Of a stretch of DNA of 64,000 nt, positions 21,293-33,900 are shown one piece after another (within the stretch, counting starts at the first letter, position 1; each line of letters begins with the position of its first letter). Both the position numbers and the translations under genes were made by a program. The stretch is from Kingdonia uniflora. Its lineage: Eukaryota; Streptophyta; Magnoliopsida; Ranunculales; Circaeasteraceae. A model generated the notes under the pieces. That model did not search any database and had not been told where the DNA came from. It worked only from the letters and a program-made list of their open reading frames with translations. Location of the stretch: contig JACGCM010000376.1 in the NCBI GenBank assembly GCA_014058105.1, forward strand, positions 682,001 through 746,000, read 5' to 3'.

Positions 21293-21867
21293 TAAACCCC
21301 TATACCCAATTCAACAAATCCAAAATAGAGAGAGATAGATAGATTGATACCTTAGTAAAAACTTTTCCATCATAGGATGATGATAAATCGATGATGAAGA
21401 AGCTAATTTGAAGAATCCTAAAACAGAGTAGTCATGAAATTTCAAAATTGGAGTGATTTTAGAATGAAACCCTATGTAAATCAAAACAAAAGATGGGTAT
21501 TGTGTTGAGATGAATTAGAAGAGGAGCAACAAGAGATGAGTTTTTTTTTTTTAGAACTGAGTTAGAAGAGAGCTGAGAGAGGAGGTATAGTATATTAGTT
21601 TTTTTTTTTAATAGCTAAAAATCGGTTTGGTTCGGTTTCTCTATAGTCGAACCGAAACCGAACCGAAACTGATCAGTTTTCAAAATTTGAAACCAAAAAT
21701 TCTGCAAATCAAACTGAAACTTTTGCAAACCGAACTGAAATTGTTCGGTTTCGGTTCGGTTTGGTCGGTTTCATGCTCACACCTTTTTTATTCACCAGTG
21801 GTAGTGCATTTTAACACTCCCTGTGTTTTGGTCGTCTATTTAACAGCCCTATTACACTTATTTTAGA

Positions 21868-21877
21868 TTGGCGGGAA
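21868..21877 (+). promoter_or_regulatory. Conserved GGCGGGAA promoter box of the ARM gene
   Basis: TTGGCGGGAA, inside a TTTAGATTGGCGGGAACTTT block, is shared with the duplicated promoter at 7636-7645, while flanking bases differ. It resembles an E2F/DP-type site (TTCCCGCC on the other strand). It is 59 bp before the ATG. Function is inferred only. Confidence 0.35.
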
Positions 21878-21935
21878 CTTTCTAACTTCAATCAAATTAG
21901 GGCAAAATCAAAATCAAAATCTCTTAATTTCAACC

Positions 21936-24900
21936 ATGGAAGAAGAAGAAGGGGAAGAACTGATACGAGCATCAGATTCCAATTCGACACACTCTTCAAC
22001 TATCGGCAGAGTGATCAGCACCCTTCTCAATTTGCGACCGAAAAAGCTCGAAAACGCGATCTCTCGTCTCGGTTTAAGTTCAAAACGAGGTTATTGTTAC
22101 TGATTGAGTTGTAATTTTGATTTCTTGTGTTGTAATTTGTTTTGGGTATGAGTTTGATTTGAGCTTTCTTGCAGGTTCTTTGGAGGAGCAACTTTGGTTG
22201 CTTAAGAAGTATGTTAGGGACGCGGTTGAGAAAGGGGAGGGGTTAGATCAGTTTCTCATTCCTTTGGTAGAAGATGTAAGTTACTTTAACATCATTTTGA
22301 TTTTCTAGTTTGTCAGTTGTTAGGATTTTGTGAATGATAGTGTTTTTTTTTTTTTTGGTATATATTTTTGTGTGATTTGAACTCGTTACGGTGTAAATAG
22401 GTTAAAGTTAAATGTAAACTATCGGTTCAATCTTCATATGTATCTGGGCAAACTTGTTGTTCTGAGCTTCTAGTTCTAGTTACCCTGCATTGAGAGGTGT
22501 GAAGTTTAATAACTAGCGAGTCCATTGTTGTGATATTAGCTTTTGAAGTTTGGGTTTCACTGTTTTTTGCTACGCCAAATTCTTGGGTTGTACTCCTGTA
22601 CATTTGAATTCCTCTTTTGCAGCCCATTGAGTTATACTTAGTTGGTTAAAATACTTTTAACTGCTAAATAATAGCTTCAAGGCATCTTAAGGGTAAAGCG
22701 TGAGTACAGTGTTGATATAGGTGGGGGTATCTAGAACTATCCGAGTTAGTGGTTGACCCAATAATGCTTAGGCAGGCAGCATGGTTCCAAATAAAATTTA
22801 GTTGTAACCATTATGTGACCATGGTTATGCGTCTCAAGGGATAAGTTTAAATTATGTTTATCATATTGTCAGATATAATTGTCACATCTTATTCATTAAT
22901 TTTTTTTTCTTCTGTTTTTTTGTTTTAGTCGCTGAAGTGGAAGAACTCAAGGGATTGCAATCAAGTTATAATACTCCTTAATTGGCTCTTTGAAGATCAA
23001 CTTTTATTGGGACCTCTTGCTACTAATCTTGTTCAAGTTCTCATGAGAAGGGATGATCATTATGTTGCATTTGGCTGGTGCAAATTAGTTTGTGGGTATG
23101 TTGATCGTGAGATTAATATGAACACACATTCAAATACTGGTAATATGGAAGGTGCGTTGTCTCTTTTACTTCTTTAGACTTTAATGTCTCTTTCCCAATC
23201 CACTGTCTTCTATAATTACTCCAAATCTCTCAAGGTATTATTTAAATCTGTTTTACTTTTGCATTTCTTTTGTTTCTTAAAGTAAAGAAAGACCACCTAA
23301 GTTTAGTATTTACATGGACCAAGTTATAGATTCGCGTCACACAGAGCTCTAAAACATAAAAAGTGAGAAAAGAAGAACTAGTATCAAAAACTAATATAAG
23401 CGAAGAAAGCCTACTGATGGTTTGTAAAAAACTCGATACACGCATAACATAGTGATCTAGCTCGTATTTGAAGATGATCAAAACGCTGTCACAAATGATA
23501 TGGCTGCCAAACAAACAAACCTTCCAAAGTTCTATTAAAACGCCAAATTGAAGAAAGAATGAGAATAACCTTCTCAAGAAGTAAAGGATTTGGTCAGCCA
23601 TAAACTAAAGTATGCATATTTTTTGTGTGTAAAACCTAAAATGTTGTTGTTTCTCTCTTTCTATGCCATCTCTGAGTATTTGTCGTCCGCTGACCTAGAC
23701 TTTTGTGATTATGATTAATGATAACGGGGATTACATATCGTGATAGTAGCCTGTTAAGAAATTTCCAACATCTGATACCCAGATTAGATTCTAGTTTTGC
23801 AATTCACTTGCAATTATTTTCTGAATTACAGGGATACAAGATAAGCACAACATTTTACTGAAGAATTTTTTCCCTTCGATTGGACATCTCTTGTCGATCA
23901 TATGTTCTGGAAGGTATGAAAATTTTCATTTTAAGAATAGAGAATTAATCTTATTTCTATATAATCTTATGCATAATTAAAATGTATTTTCTTAATAACA
24001 TAATCCGTCTATATCTGTTATGTATCCCATGCTATGTAACAAAGTAAGGTTGTCTCGTTAGTTCTCCCTGTCTAGGTGTTGGAATTAGATCAATTTCCTT
24101 AAATTCTTAGACTGGAAGATACCAAAGAAACCGTTGACTGTCTTTTGTGTGTTGATGCATGGGCTTGAGCAATCTTCATAAAATGGTCATGAAGGTGGGT
24201 TTCACTCACATTCAAGTTGAGCTCGCTATATTCCGCCAGGTGGAAAGATTGTATCTTGTAACAGATTCCATATCGATGACACTATGTAGTCAACATGATC
24301 GAAAAGAGCTCTAAGTTGAGATTTTTTGGTACAAAGTTCAAGACAAAGATCTTGGTTCGCCGAGTCTTTTTTTGGTGTTTAAGTGTCTCATCATAGAAAT
24401 GAGCGATCCTTTCTACAAGTTTAACTGTCTGTCCCTTACTCACCAACATGCACTTTGTCTGATCAATTAGTATACGCATGCACCAAGGGCTCGACCTCTT
24501 AAAGATGCTGGACATAGAGTTCTTCTGCACTTTTAAGCTTCACCAATCACCATGCACAGGATGTAAGTACTCAGACATGGACATATAGGGGCCGAGGCTT
24601 ATATTGGGCTGGGATTTTTTATTTTGTATGGACCTACTTCCTGGTATTGCGCATTAATCTTATCTCCATTAGCATTTTTGAGGCGCACATCCCAAAATAC
24701 TTGGGCAACATTAACTAAAACTTAGGATTGTTATACACTTAGAGACACATTCCAAAGAACAAGATAAGGTTACATTCCACAACATATCCACCTGAAAAAA
24801 AAGTATGATATGTGACATCTATTCCATTTCTTGGCTGATAATTACGTCAAAGTAGGTCTAATTTATAATGAATATAATTATTACTGCACTAAAAGTGTTC

Positions 24901-27900
24901 TGTTAAAGCTTAAACTTAGTTTTGTTCATTTTAGTATATATTCTTTTACAACTGCTATAGACATCAATCCTATTAGAAGACATTGTTGTGCAACAATTTG
25001 CAGTTTGATGAAGTCTGTAATAGTTCTTAGAAAGTGTTACAGAGTTGCTAGTAATTGCCAACTTTTGCTTATAGCATTTTGCAGGATGGGTCTGAAATGC
25101 CAACGCGTCTTTCAGCGGCTGCCGCTGATTGCCTTTTAGCTCTTACAGAAGCTTCAACTAAAATGGGATCCATTTCTGGGGTTTCAGATAGTAAAGCCAA
25201 GTCAGTAGATCGAGATGCAGTGCATCTTGGAGTTAATTTAGCATCTATTGCTAGTAGATATCCTCAAGATTCCGAGAATATGGGAATGAAGCTTTTGATT
25301 TGGAATATCTTGGATGAACTCATTGTTCTTTTGCAGAAACTGTTGGCTGTAAGCTCTAGCCTCCTTTCATCATTTACTGTTCTTTAAATATACGATATGA
25401 AGTGACAGTGTTACATCATTTAACCAAATGACTTGGGAGAGTTTTTTTCCTGCATTCTAATAACAAATAACAACGTTTGCTTTGGCACCGGCAGCCCGTC
25501 AAAGTAAAACAAGCTCCATTTTCCTCAAACAATGACATTTCCCTTTAGTCGATGTATGCAATGCAATCAAGCAGAGGAACATGGTCTGAAAAGAATCGCG
25601 GATGGACTGTGTAATACAATCAAGCATATCTAGTCTCACCCATCCACATTCTGTTTCCCCGGAATTCATTAAAAATGTTTTTTAATTTCCCGTACTTGCA
25701 TGATCCCCTTTTGCCCAAAACAATGAAGCAAGATCCCCGTTTTATCATCTTAATGTAAACCCAACATCTCTTTTCATCGTAGATCCAAGGTTCCTCATAT
25801 CGTATAGTAAGATTTTGATCTGTATTGAGAATCTGCTTCCGACTTACATTGTCCTCCATTCCATTCCGACCCAACTCTAATTCTACAACTTAAGTTGGAG
25901 ATTCTCAATCCACCTTCATCTGACAGTTTGAATAATCGTATGAGTATCGGAGATCAAAAGATATCTTTTTTTGCTTAAGCTTGTGTTGTTATATTGATAG
26001 AAACTAATTAGCGGAAACATAAATACACCCAAACATTGAATTACTCAAAATAAACACTCTTTATTGAAATTAAACCTAAATTAGCATCATCTTTTCTTCT
26101 CACTAAAAACACCACATATAAACCCTAGCTATCCCCCTCTTTTATAGATAAAGAGTTTACAATTCCCTCTTCTAAGATCTCTCCCAAAATAAATATACTT
26201 TATAATCTAAAATATATAAAATCTCCTAAAATTAGAAAACTTAACAAAAACAAAAAATCCTTAAACTAACTGCTGGAGAGAGAGAGGCGACACATGGGTG
26301 GAAGCGACCGGAATGCAACCTATCATATGTGCTAATGGTATTTTTAATAATATTTGATTTTGGACATTGCTTGTGTTTTGGACATTACTGAATAGCCTAA
26401 ATTGAGTGATCAATTTAACTCATGGGGGAGCCTTAGAAGATACATACTTATATTTTGCTTTGAAGTTGCATAACACAATTCCTGCAGTGGAGTATGGAAA
26501 GGAGGCCTCTGCATGCTAAAGGATTGAAGCAAGTTCTGAAGTGGCTGCAGGAAATAAAGCAGCACTACGATTTTATTAAAGATGAGGCAGGTCCTATTCA
26601 CGAATCTTATCCCGTTTCTTGTCTTTAGTATTTGTATTTTATGTTGAGTTGATCATTTATCAAGAATTTTTTTTTATTTGTGCAAACCAAGGATTTCAAA
26701 CTCTTCGATTTGTAGTTTAGCCCAGATTCCAATATATCCTATCCAATATTTTGTTATTTTGTACTTTTTTTCTTCCATATATAGATATCAAAAATAATAA
26801 TCAAATAGATTATTTGATATACCGATACCATGCATTAAAAATTGTATTGGTAATAACCTCTATCTGTGATACTCAAGCCGTTATAATTTTATTTTGCAAA
26901 ACTTATAAACCATAATTGGGTTTGAGATTTTGACATACCGGTCCAATGTATCGATGCATTGGTCGATATTTCGAATCATTATGCAAATATGGAGTTGCTA
27001 TATCATGTTGAGTTTTCTTTTGATTGTGATTTATTTCCTAAAAACACCACAACAGGTGAAGATACCCTGAAGGCAGGAGTTTCACTCATCTCTTCTTGTT
27101 GGAAGCATTACTGTTTGCTTTTGCGCTTGGTGGACCGCAGAGTTTCTCAGAATTATCTAGAGATGTTAAACCAGTACATTTCAGGGATCAAGGTCAATGT
27201 TATATAGAATTACTAATAGTAATATTCCATTTTCCAATCTTTAAATGCAAGATATTTTGTCTTTTAGATAATGTGTATTTAATAAGAGTTACCCCCCACT
27301 GCGTGTGACACCTCGAGTTGCGTATACAGTATTTTTGACTTCTGTCTTTGTAATTAGAAGCTTTATGTCAGTAGAAGGCCTTGTATAACGTTTCATTTGA
27401 ATCAGTAGTGTTTAGGTCAGTCTTTAGGGGGGGACGAAGTGTACTCCCCCTAATTACAAAGACAACTCCATATTTAAAAAGACAGAAGTCAAAAATACTC
27501 CATACATAACTGAAGGCACACCGCGGGTTTGTGAAATATTCAGCTCTGCCCCTCAAAACAACCTACTTGACTATGGGTCAAAGTGTGCTTACTCCCGTTG
27601 GCCTCATCTTTTAACCCTTTCTCCTTGCTCTTCCCCTCACGTGAGCAACAATTTTACAAGTTTTCACCAGAATGTATGCATAACTGCTTGGTTATGGCCT
27701 GTCGATGTTACTAATTCATGACAATATCATGAAATATTAACATCATTTATATCCTTCGCTATGTATTTGACAAATCCACTGCGCTAATTAATTTTCTCAT
27801 TAGTCTTATGGTCTTAATGAATTGTTTCTTTATGATATATAAACTTTATCTCTTAATTTACCTGTATAGTTACTGACTCAGCAAATATTATGCAGTTTTA

Positions 27901-30900
27901 CATGAATGACTACACCGATGAGCATTCTGGAAACAGAGATGGTGGCTTGGAGACCATAAAATTTTTTATGACTTGCTTATCCCTTCTCTTAGGCCGCCTT
28001 GATAGTAAGCAATTTGAAAGTGCAATATCAGAATGCGGAATGGAGATTTTACGTCTTCTATTATTGCAGGTAAAAAAAAAAAATTCAGGTTTCACAGAAA
28101 GGGTAACTGGATAAAAAAAAAAAACTGAATTTTTGTAATTATAATGTCGTAAAGTCATTGTTATCGCCTCCAATTTGATTCTCTTTAAGGGAATAATTCC
28201 TCTTAAATTTTGATAATTACTATTGATTGATTAAATTACAACTCTATTTAATAAATAGAATGTACTAAACTAAAAAATAATTGAGTGATTTATTAAGCAT
28301 ATGACTCTTAACTTAAAGAACAGGCAAATAGCCATTTCTAGTTATAGACACGTCTTATAATACTCACTTGTGCGTACCAACTGATATAAACGTAATTTCG
28401 CGGAAGCTAAATCTCTCAAACACAAATTGACTAAACTAATTTATTGAATTCTCAAATCACTTCTCTCTACAAATCATCTTTCAAGAACTACTTCTCAAAA
28501 AGTCATACTAACTAATTTATTGATAAACGCTAACCTAATTAAAATTAGGATTTATCTAAACTCTAAAACTCAAAATAAATACAAACTTAAATAAACCTAA
28601 CTATTCTTTATTTTCTCAGCAACAACTAAGTAAAGCAACAACTAAGTAAAAGGTTACACCACCCTCTTCTATATATCCTAGAACCTTTGGATATCTCCCC
28701 TAGAATATCTCCCAATATCTCTCCAAATAGAAACAAACTTAAATAGAAACTCCTAAGAACATCTTCAACAGAGCATAAAGTAAAATAGAAATAGTACAAG
28801 GACATGTGGGAAACGATCACAGAATATGTTCACCTCACCCTCCCTCTTCTCTTTCTTTTTGACGACTCTACTCCGTCTTCTTTTTTCTTAGTGAATCAAA
28901 GCCCTCATTTAGACTCACAACTCGTGGTGTGAGCCTTCACTAATGCACATTTTTATATCATCATGCGACCCCTATTTAGGCTAGCAAGGTATTTTCCATG
29001 ATTCCTGAAACTATGTTAACCAATTGAATGCTTCCATTGGAAATCTCAAGGTGTATGCTTGTGAGCATGCGGTTCGGTCAGGTAATAGGTAATAAAAGAT
29101 GAATGGCTACAACCCGAACCAGATGCGCATCTGGAATCCCATGAAGATCTTGGTCTGCACGAACAACCACCCTTCCGGCTCCCCACCTTTGGAAATTGCA
29201 AGGTGAAACTATCCTCTTTTTTGGGTTATGATACCGTGTCGATAAACATTTCATTGATTGGAAGTGTGGCATTAAAGTTATATTAGTTTTTTGTCATGCC
29301 GGGGAAGATGTTCTTGTAAAACCACATTTTGGTCTGTGGAGAGCTTGAAACTAACGGTGCCGCTGGCTCAGATATTCCAGGATTTGATTTCACAGAATAC
29401 TGCTACCATCTAGGCAGGCGATGAGGGGGTTTAAGCCATCTTGGATTACCTGGGCATTGGTGTTTGTTACTGAAAACTGACGATTGTGTTGTTTGGGTTT
29501 TGCGTCATACATTTCAAAGAGATTCTCAACTCTTCGGTAATCACGATTCGCAAGAAAAACTTGATATTTTCAGTGCTGCATACTAGTTATGGTAGGTGCT
29601 GTTGTATATTGGTACTTTTAAATAAATACCACAAGGCACTGTATCATATTCCTTAGACTGGCAGTTGAAGGAAAAACCCAGAGAATACAGATTGTCTTCC
29701 TTGCTGTACCCATCCATGGAATCGGAAAGAGAAGACAAGAGAAGGTGGTAGCGGGTTTTAGGCTTGCAAAGCCATCTAAAACAATAGACGATAGGATACG
29801 AGATCCTATTGAATAGTTTGAATGGAGTTCCTACTAAAATCAGGACATAGAAACTTACTAAGCCTTTGACTCAAAACATAAAAGCAAATAACAACTAATC
29901 ATAGTAGAATCCTAGTGCAATATTAATTAGAGACCAGAAGTAGACTCCTAGTTAGAGGATCAGAAGTACTGCCACATCACTGTTTCTAACTTCATTACTC
30001 TAGGCAAGCATATTTTTGTCGTGTAAAATATTACATAAAACATGTAAAATGAAGAGGTGGAATCCATGGACGTGAATAGATGTTTCACTGTTTCTGCATT
30101 AAATTAACATTACTTTAAAAAGGCAAGAATTATTTGTTGATTATCCCATTAAAACCTTTCTGAGGTGGAGAAATACAGCCCAAAGGCAGACGGGGAGGAA
30201 AACTAAAACAAATAACCCCCACATCACATGGGATGCACTATCACTAAATCCTTTCATCACATCATTAGATCTTCAAATCTCACCCCCTTCATATCTATGG
30301 AATATGATAGACGAATACAAAGTTGTCGCATACATGCCAAAGATGATCGAGTCCACGGTCTTAGTGTTCCCTTCAAAATGCATTATATTAATAATATACA
30401 GTGGTCGTGAGTATCGCATTTCGGTGCTACATTTTTTATTCTTACTGGAATCAATTTATACACAACTGCAAACTTATTGAGCAGATTTATTACACCAATC
30501 TGAAACTATACTAATCTTTTTTTTTCTCTTCTAGTAATTTTTTTTCTTCACTTCTTGAAGCTTCAATGTGACGACGAAGATGTGATCGAGGGGACTGTGA
30601 GTATCTTAAGGGCAACTATACTTAAGACAAATTGTCCTGTTGAAAACAGTTTTCAAGAAACTACGCAGTTGGAAGAGGTGTTCCCTTTATTACTGATTTT
30701 TTTGGATGAGAGGAATAGTGCAGCCAAAGCAGTTATTCCGTTAACCGCAGAATTATGCTCCATGTATCCTTTTATTTTCTTCATGGTTTATATTTTACAG
30801 AAAATAGTTTGTCTTTGAAAATGTGAAAATCCATGACACTGCACAGCAACCAGCCACGAGAAATTACAGTTTTCATATTTCTATAGATATGCCTTCACTG

Positions 30901-33900
30901 TTACAGTACAATTAAGCGTTTTTTAGCTACATGTTCGGATTCGAACTTGACTGTGGTTCATCAGAAATGCTGATGGTCGGTGCCTGAAGTTAATATTTGA
31001 ACGCCTTGCTTCTGGAAACTTCCTACAGCGGAGGAATGCCATTGATGTCGTTTCAGAAATAATTCGTATATCATCAGATACTGTGGGCTTAGTTTCTTTT
31101 CCAACACGGTAAATACGATTCCTCTGAACTTCTTGTAATGAAGTATATTTTTTTCTAGATATATTCTGCACTTTTGTTTTGTTGTATTTCAGTTTTGATG
31201 GTATTCGCATGTAATCACTGCAGACAAGATATGGCCACACACTTACTAGACTGCCTTGGAGATGAAGAGATTACTATACGTTTACCAGCATCCAATGTAC
31301 TTCCTATGTTTGGTTAGTCTTTATACTTATTTGGTCATAAATAAAACTACCCATGTTTTCTATGTTCAACATCTGAAATTATATTTCTTTCTTCAGATCC
31401 GCCTTTAGTTATGCCTGAATTGGTTCGCCTTGTTTACTCTCCAAATGAAGGGGTACGATCATCCGCTAGTGATGTGCTTGTTACAGTTCTAAAATGTCAT
31501 AACCAGAATCCAGGGGTGATGGTTTTGCTGCTTGATTGTCTAAGGTGTGCTGCTAGCTTGTAACTTAATTTATTGAAGTTCGCGGAAAGCCTCAAACTCT
31601 TGGTAGCAGTACTTTTATCTAAATCAAACAGATCAACTTTACACTTCCATTTTTTTCCAGCAAACTTTCTCAGGCCGAGGATCTTCCAAAAATTCCAGGA
31701 AGAGAAGGAAAAGGTGTGTATCTTTGTTAGAAACTATGTTGCAGAAGCTAATTTAATCTCAATTAAAACTAAGATCTCTTAATTGCATAAAATAAAAGGT
31801 CGAAGACCTAGGGTTTTTAGATTTTCCCCAAACTTTACATCTCTCTCTAAGGCTAAGCCTTTCTCTCTTACTCAAACCAACATTGAAAATAAACTAAGTT
31901 TAGGCTCTTTTTATAGGAGAAGATATCTAGCACAAATAGAAACCCTAATACTTATCTAATTAGGAAATTAGTCATATTATTCTATAAATTAAATAAATAA
32001 AAATAACTAAATAAAAAGGTGCACACACGACGTACAAAACATGTTACGTGTGGTCATGGTTACGACCACGTGACTTATCAATCTTACTTTTGTGTTTTTT
32101 TAATTGAGTAGATTCCACATTGCCCACTTCACTCTGGTTGTATAAATGGATATCTAAGTTGCAAATAAAAGATTATTCTTAATTTTGCAACTCGACCTAA
32201 AACATTATCTAAGTATACACTTGTATAGGTTTTAGAGTCCCAATTCAGACTAAAATAAAAACAAGAAAGTTACTAATTTTATTCAAACCATGGCTCAAAA
32301 ATTCAGACTCGGGACTGGGATCACCCGTGAGTTGGACCATCTGAGTTGGAATGGGCAATCAGTCCCCGAGTTGATCCGAGTTTGTTTTTTTTTTTTTTTT
32401 TCCAGCCTAAAATATGAAATATGTATCTTAAGTTGTTCTTTGTTCTTTTTATAACTTAATTAATCAATTCAAATGCAATATTAGAATGGGTCAAGTACAA
32501 TCCGCACCAAAGATACAAAGTACACTCTACTCGAAAGATACAAATACAAAAATAGTTCATATACTTAAATACAAATGATACAAACACACCACACGCCAAA
32601 ATACTAGAAATATGAGTTTTATAATAAAGATGCACTCTCAATTGTTATTGTAAGATTCAGAATAGTTGTCTTGAGGAATTGAAGATGAAGAAATATCACC
32701 TTGTTGATAAGTAGTACTAGTACCGTATTGCTCAGGGTGTATCTCACACTGCCCGTAAGGGCCATAGTATGGATCATATGGGGTTTGATAAGATCCATAC
32801 ATAGTTTTCCCACGAGAATCAACAAGCACACAGTTAAACTAGGAGAAAGAAAAAACTTTATTATTATTAAAGAGATGATGACAATCACCGTAAAGAGGGA
32901 TTTAAATTGAGAAACCACTAAAGTCCCAGTAGAAAACTAACTCGTACTAGGTAATTACTAAATATTGATAACAACTAAAGATAGAAACAAATCCCACTAA
33001 AAACAATCTTAAGTTATGATCCGGTGTATCAGATCATACTATACTGCGGTGTATCCGGACATCACACTTGACATAAGTCATAATCTCTAACGCTCCCCCT
33101 CAAACGGACGGTGAGAGTCTACAAACACAATGCGGTTGCAACTTCAAGACAAGCATAGCTTTAACACCTTTACTTGAAAAACTTCATAAAAAATATCACA
33201 GATATAAGCAAACACTTGCACGAATAATCGGGATTTCAAAAAAATAGTCTTCTTCTTCAACATCAAATAAAAAACTTCAGTCTTCAACCATCTTCACACG
33301 TACCAAATCTCTAAAACTCCCCTTCAAGCTGGAAGACACAAACTCCATAGCTTGGGAAAGATAACAAAATATTCTCCCTCGTAAGAGTCTTGAAATTTTT
33401 TGCCTTCAACAACCAATTTGAGCCTTAGCTTCAGACAGTAAATAAACCAACATGTATCTTCACCAAAAGCAAACAAAAAAGCCTCATCAATGATGGGATA
33501 TATGGACCATTAACATATGTTCCATGGCTGATTACACAAAAAAGAAAATAGATTAGCTCTTGGGAATTTTTTCAAGTACAATAGCCATCTTTTAAAAAAA
33601 ACCTTGAACTCATTGACCGAGAAGACAAAAGAGTTTGATCGTAGAAGATTCAGAGGCTCACAACTTGATCAAAAAGGATTCAGAGTATCAAATGGTTGGA
33701 TTTTTAGAACCTTCCAACTTAAAAAAACAAAATTGTGAAGAAACAATTTGGTGTGTACTTAGTTGGTTACGTAAACCAACTAACAAAAAAAGAAAGTGAT
33801 AAAACAACAAAAGTGAAAAAGAGCTCAAACTGAATGGGTGAGAGAAAGAAACTATAAAGATCCTCAAGAGAGAAGATAAATGATTGAAAGAAATAGATCC

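Larger units (their letters stand above)
19230..21784. mobile_element. hAT-like non-autonomous element in the ARM promoter
   Basis: Termini AGGAGTGAGCATG (19230-19242) and CATGCTCACACCT (21772-21784) are inverted repeats matching at 12 of 13 positions. Both ends carry subterminal AACCGAACCG or CGGTTCGGTT motifs in inverted orientation (19320-19440 and 21620-21770), as in many plant hAT elements. Unit 1 lacks the element. I could not find a clean 8-bp target duplication. No transposase frame is visible. Inside are a LINE remnant (21044-21292) and a doubled 25-bp motif (around 20875 and 20935). The right end is about 150 bp before the ARM start codon. Confidence 0.7.

Noticed and set aside
23242..23601. 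119-codon minus-strand ORF in ARM intron 3
   Set aside because: Low-complexity hydrophobic sequence in AT-rich intron DNA, without splice or family evidence.
24282..24530. Minus-strand ORF in ARM intron 4 that might be retroelement-derived
   Set aside because: I could not match any Gag, Pol or transposase motif. It stays unassigned.
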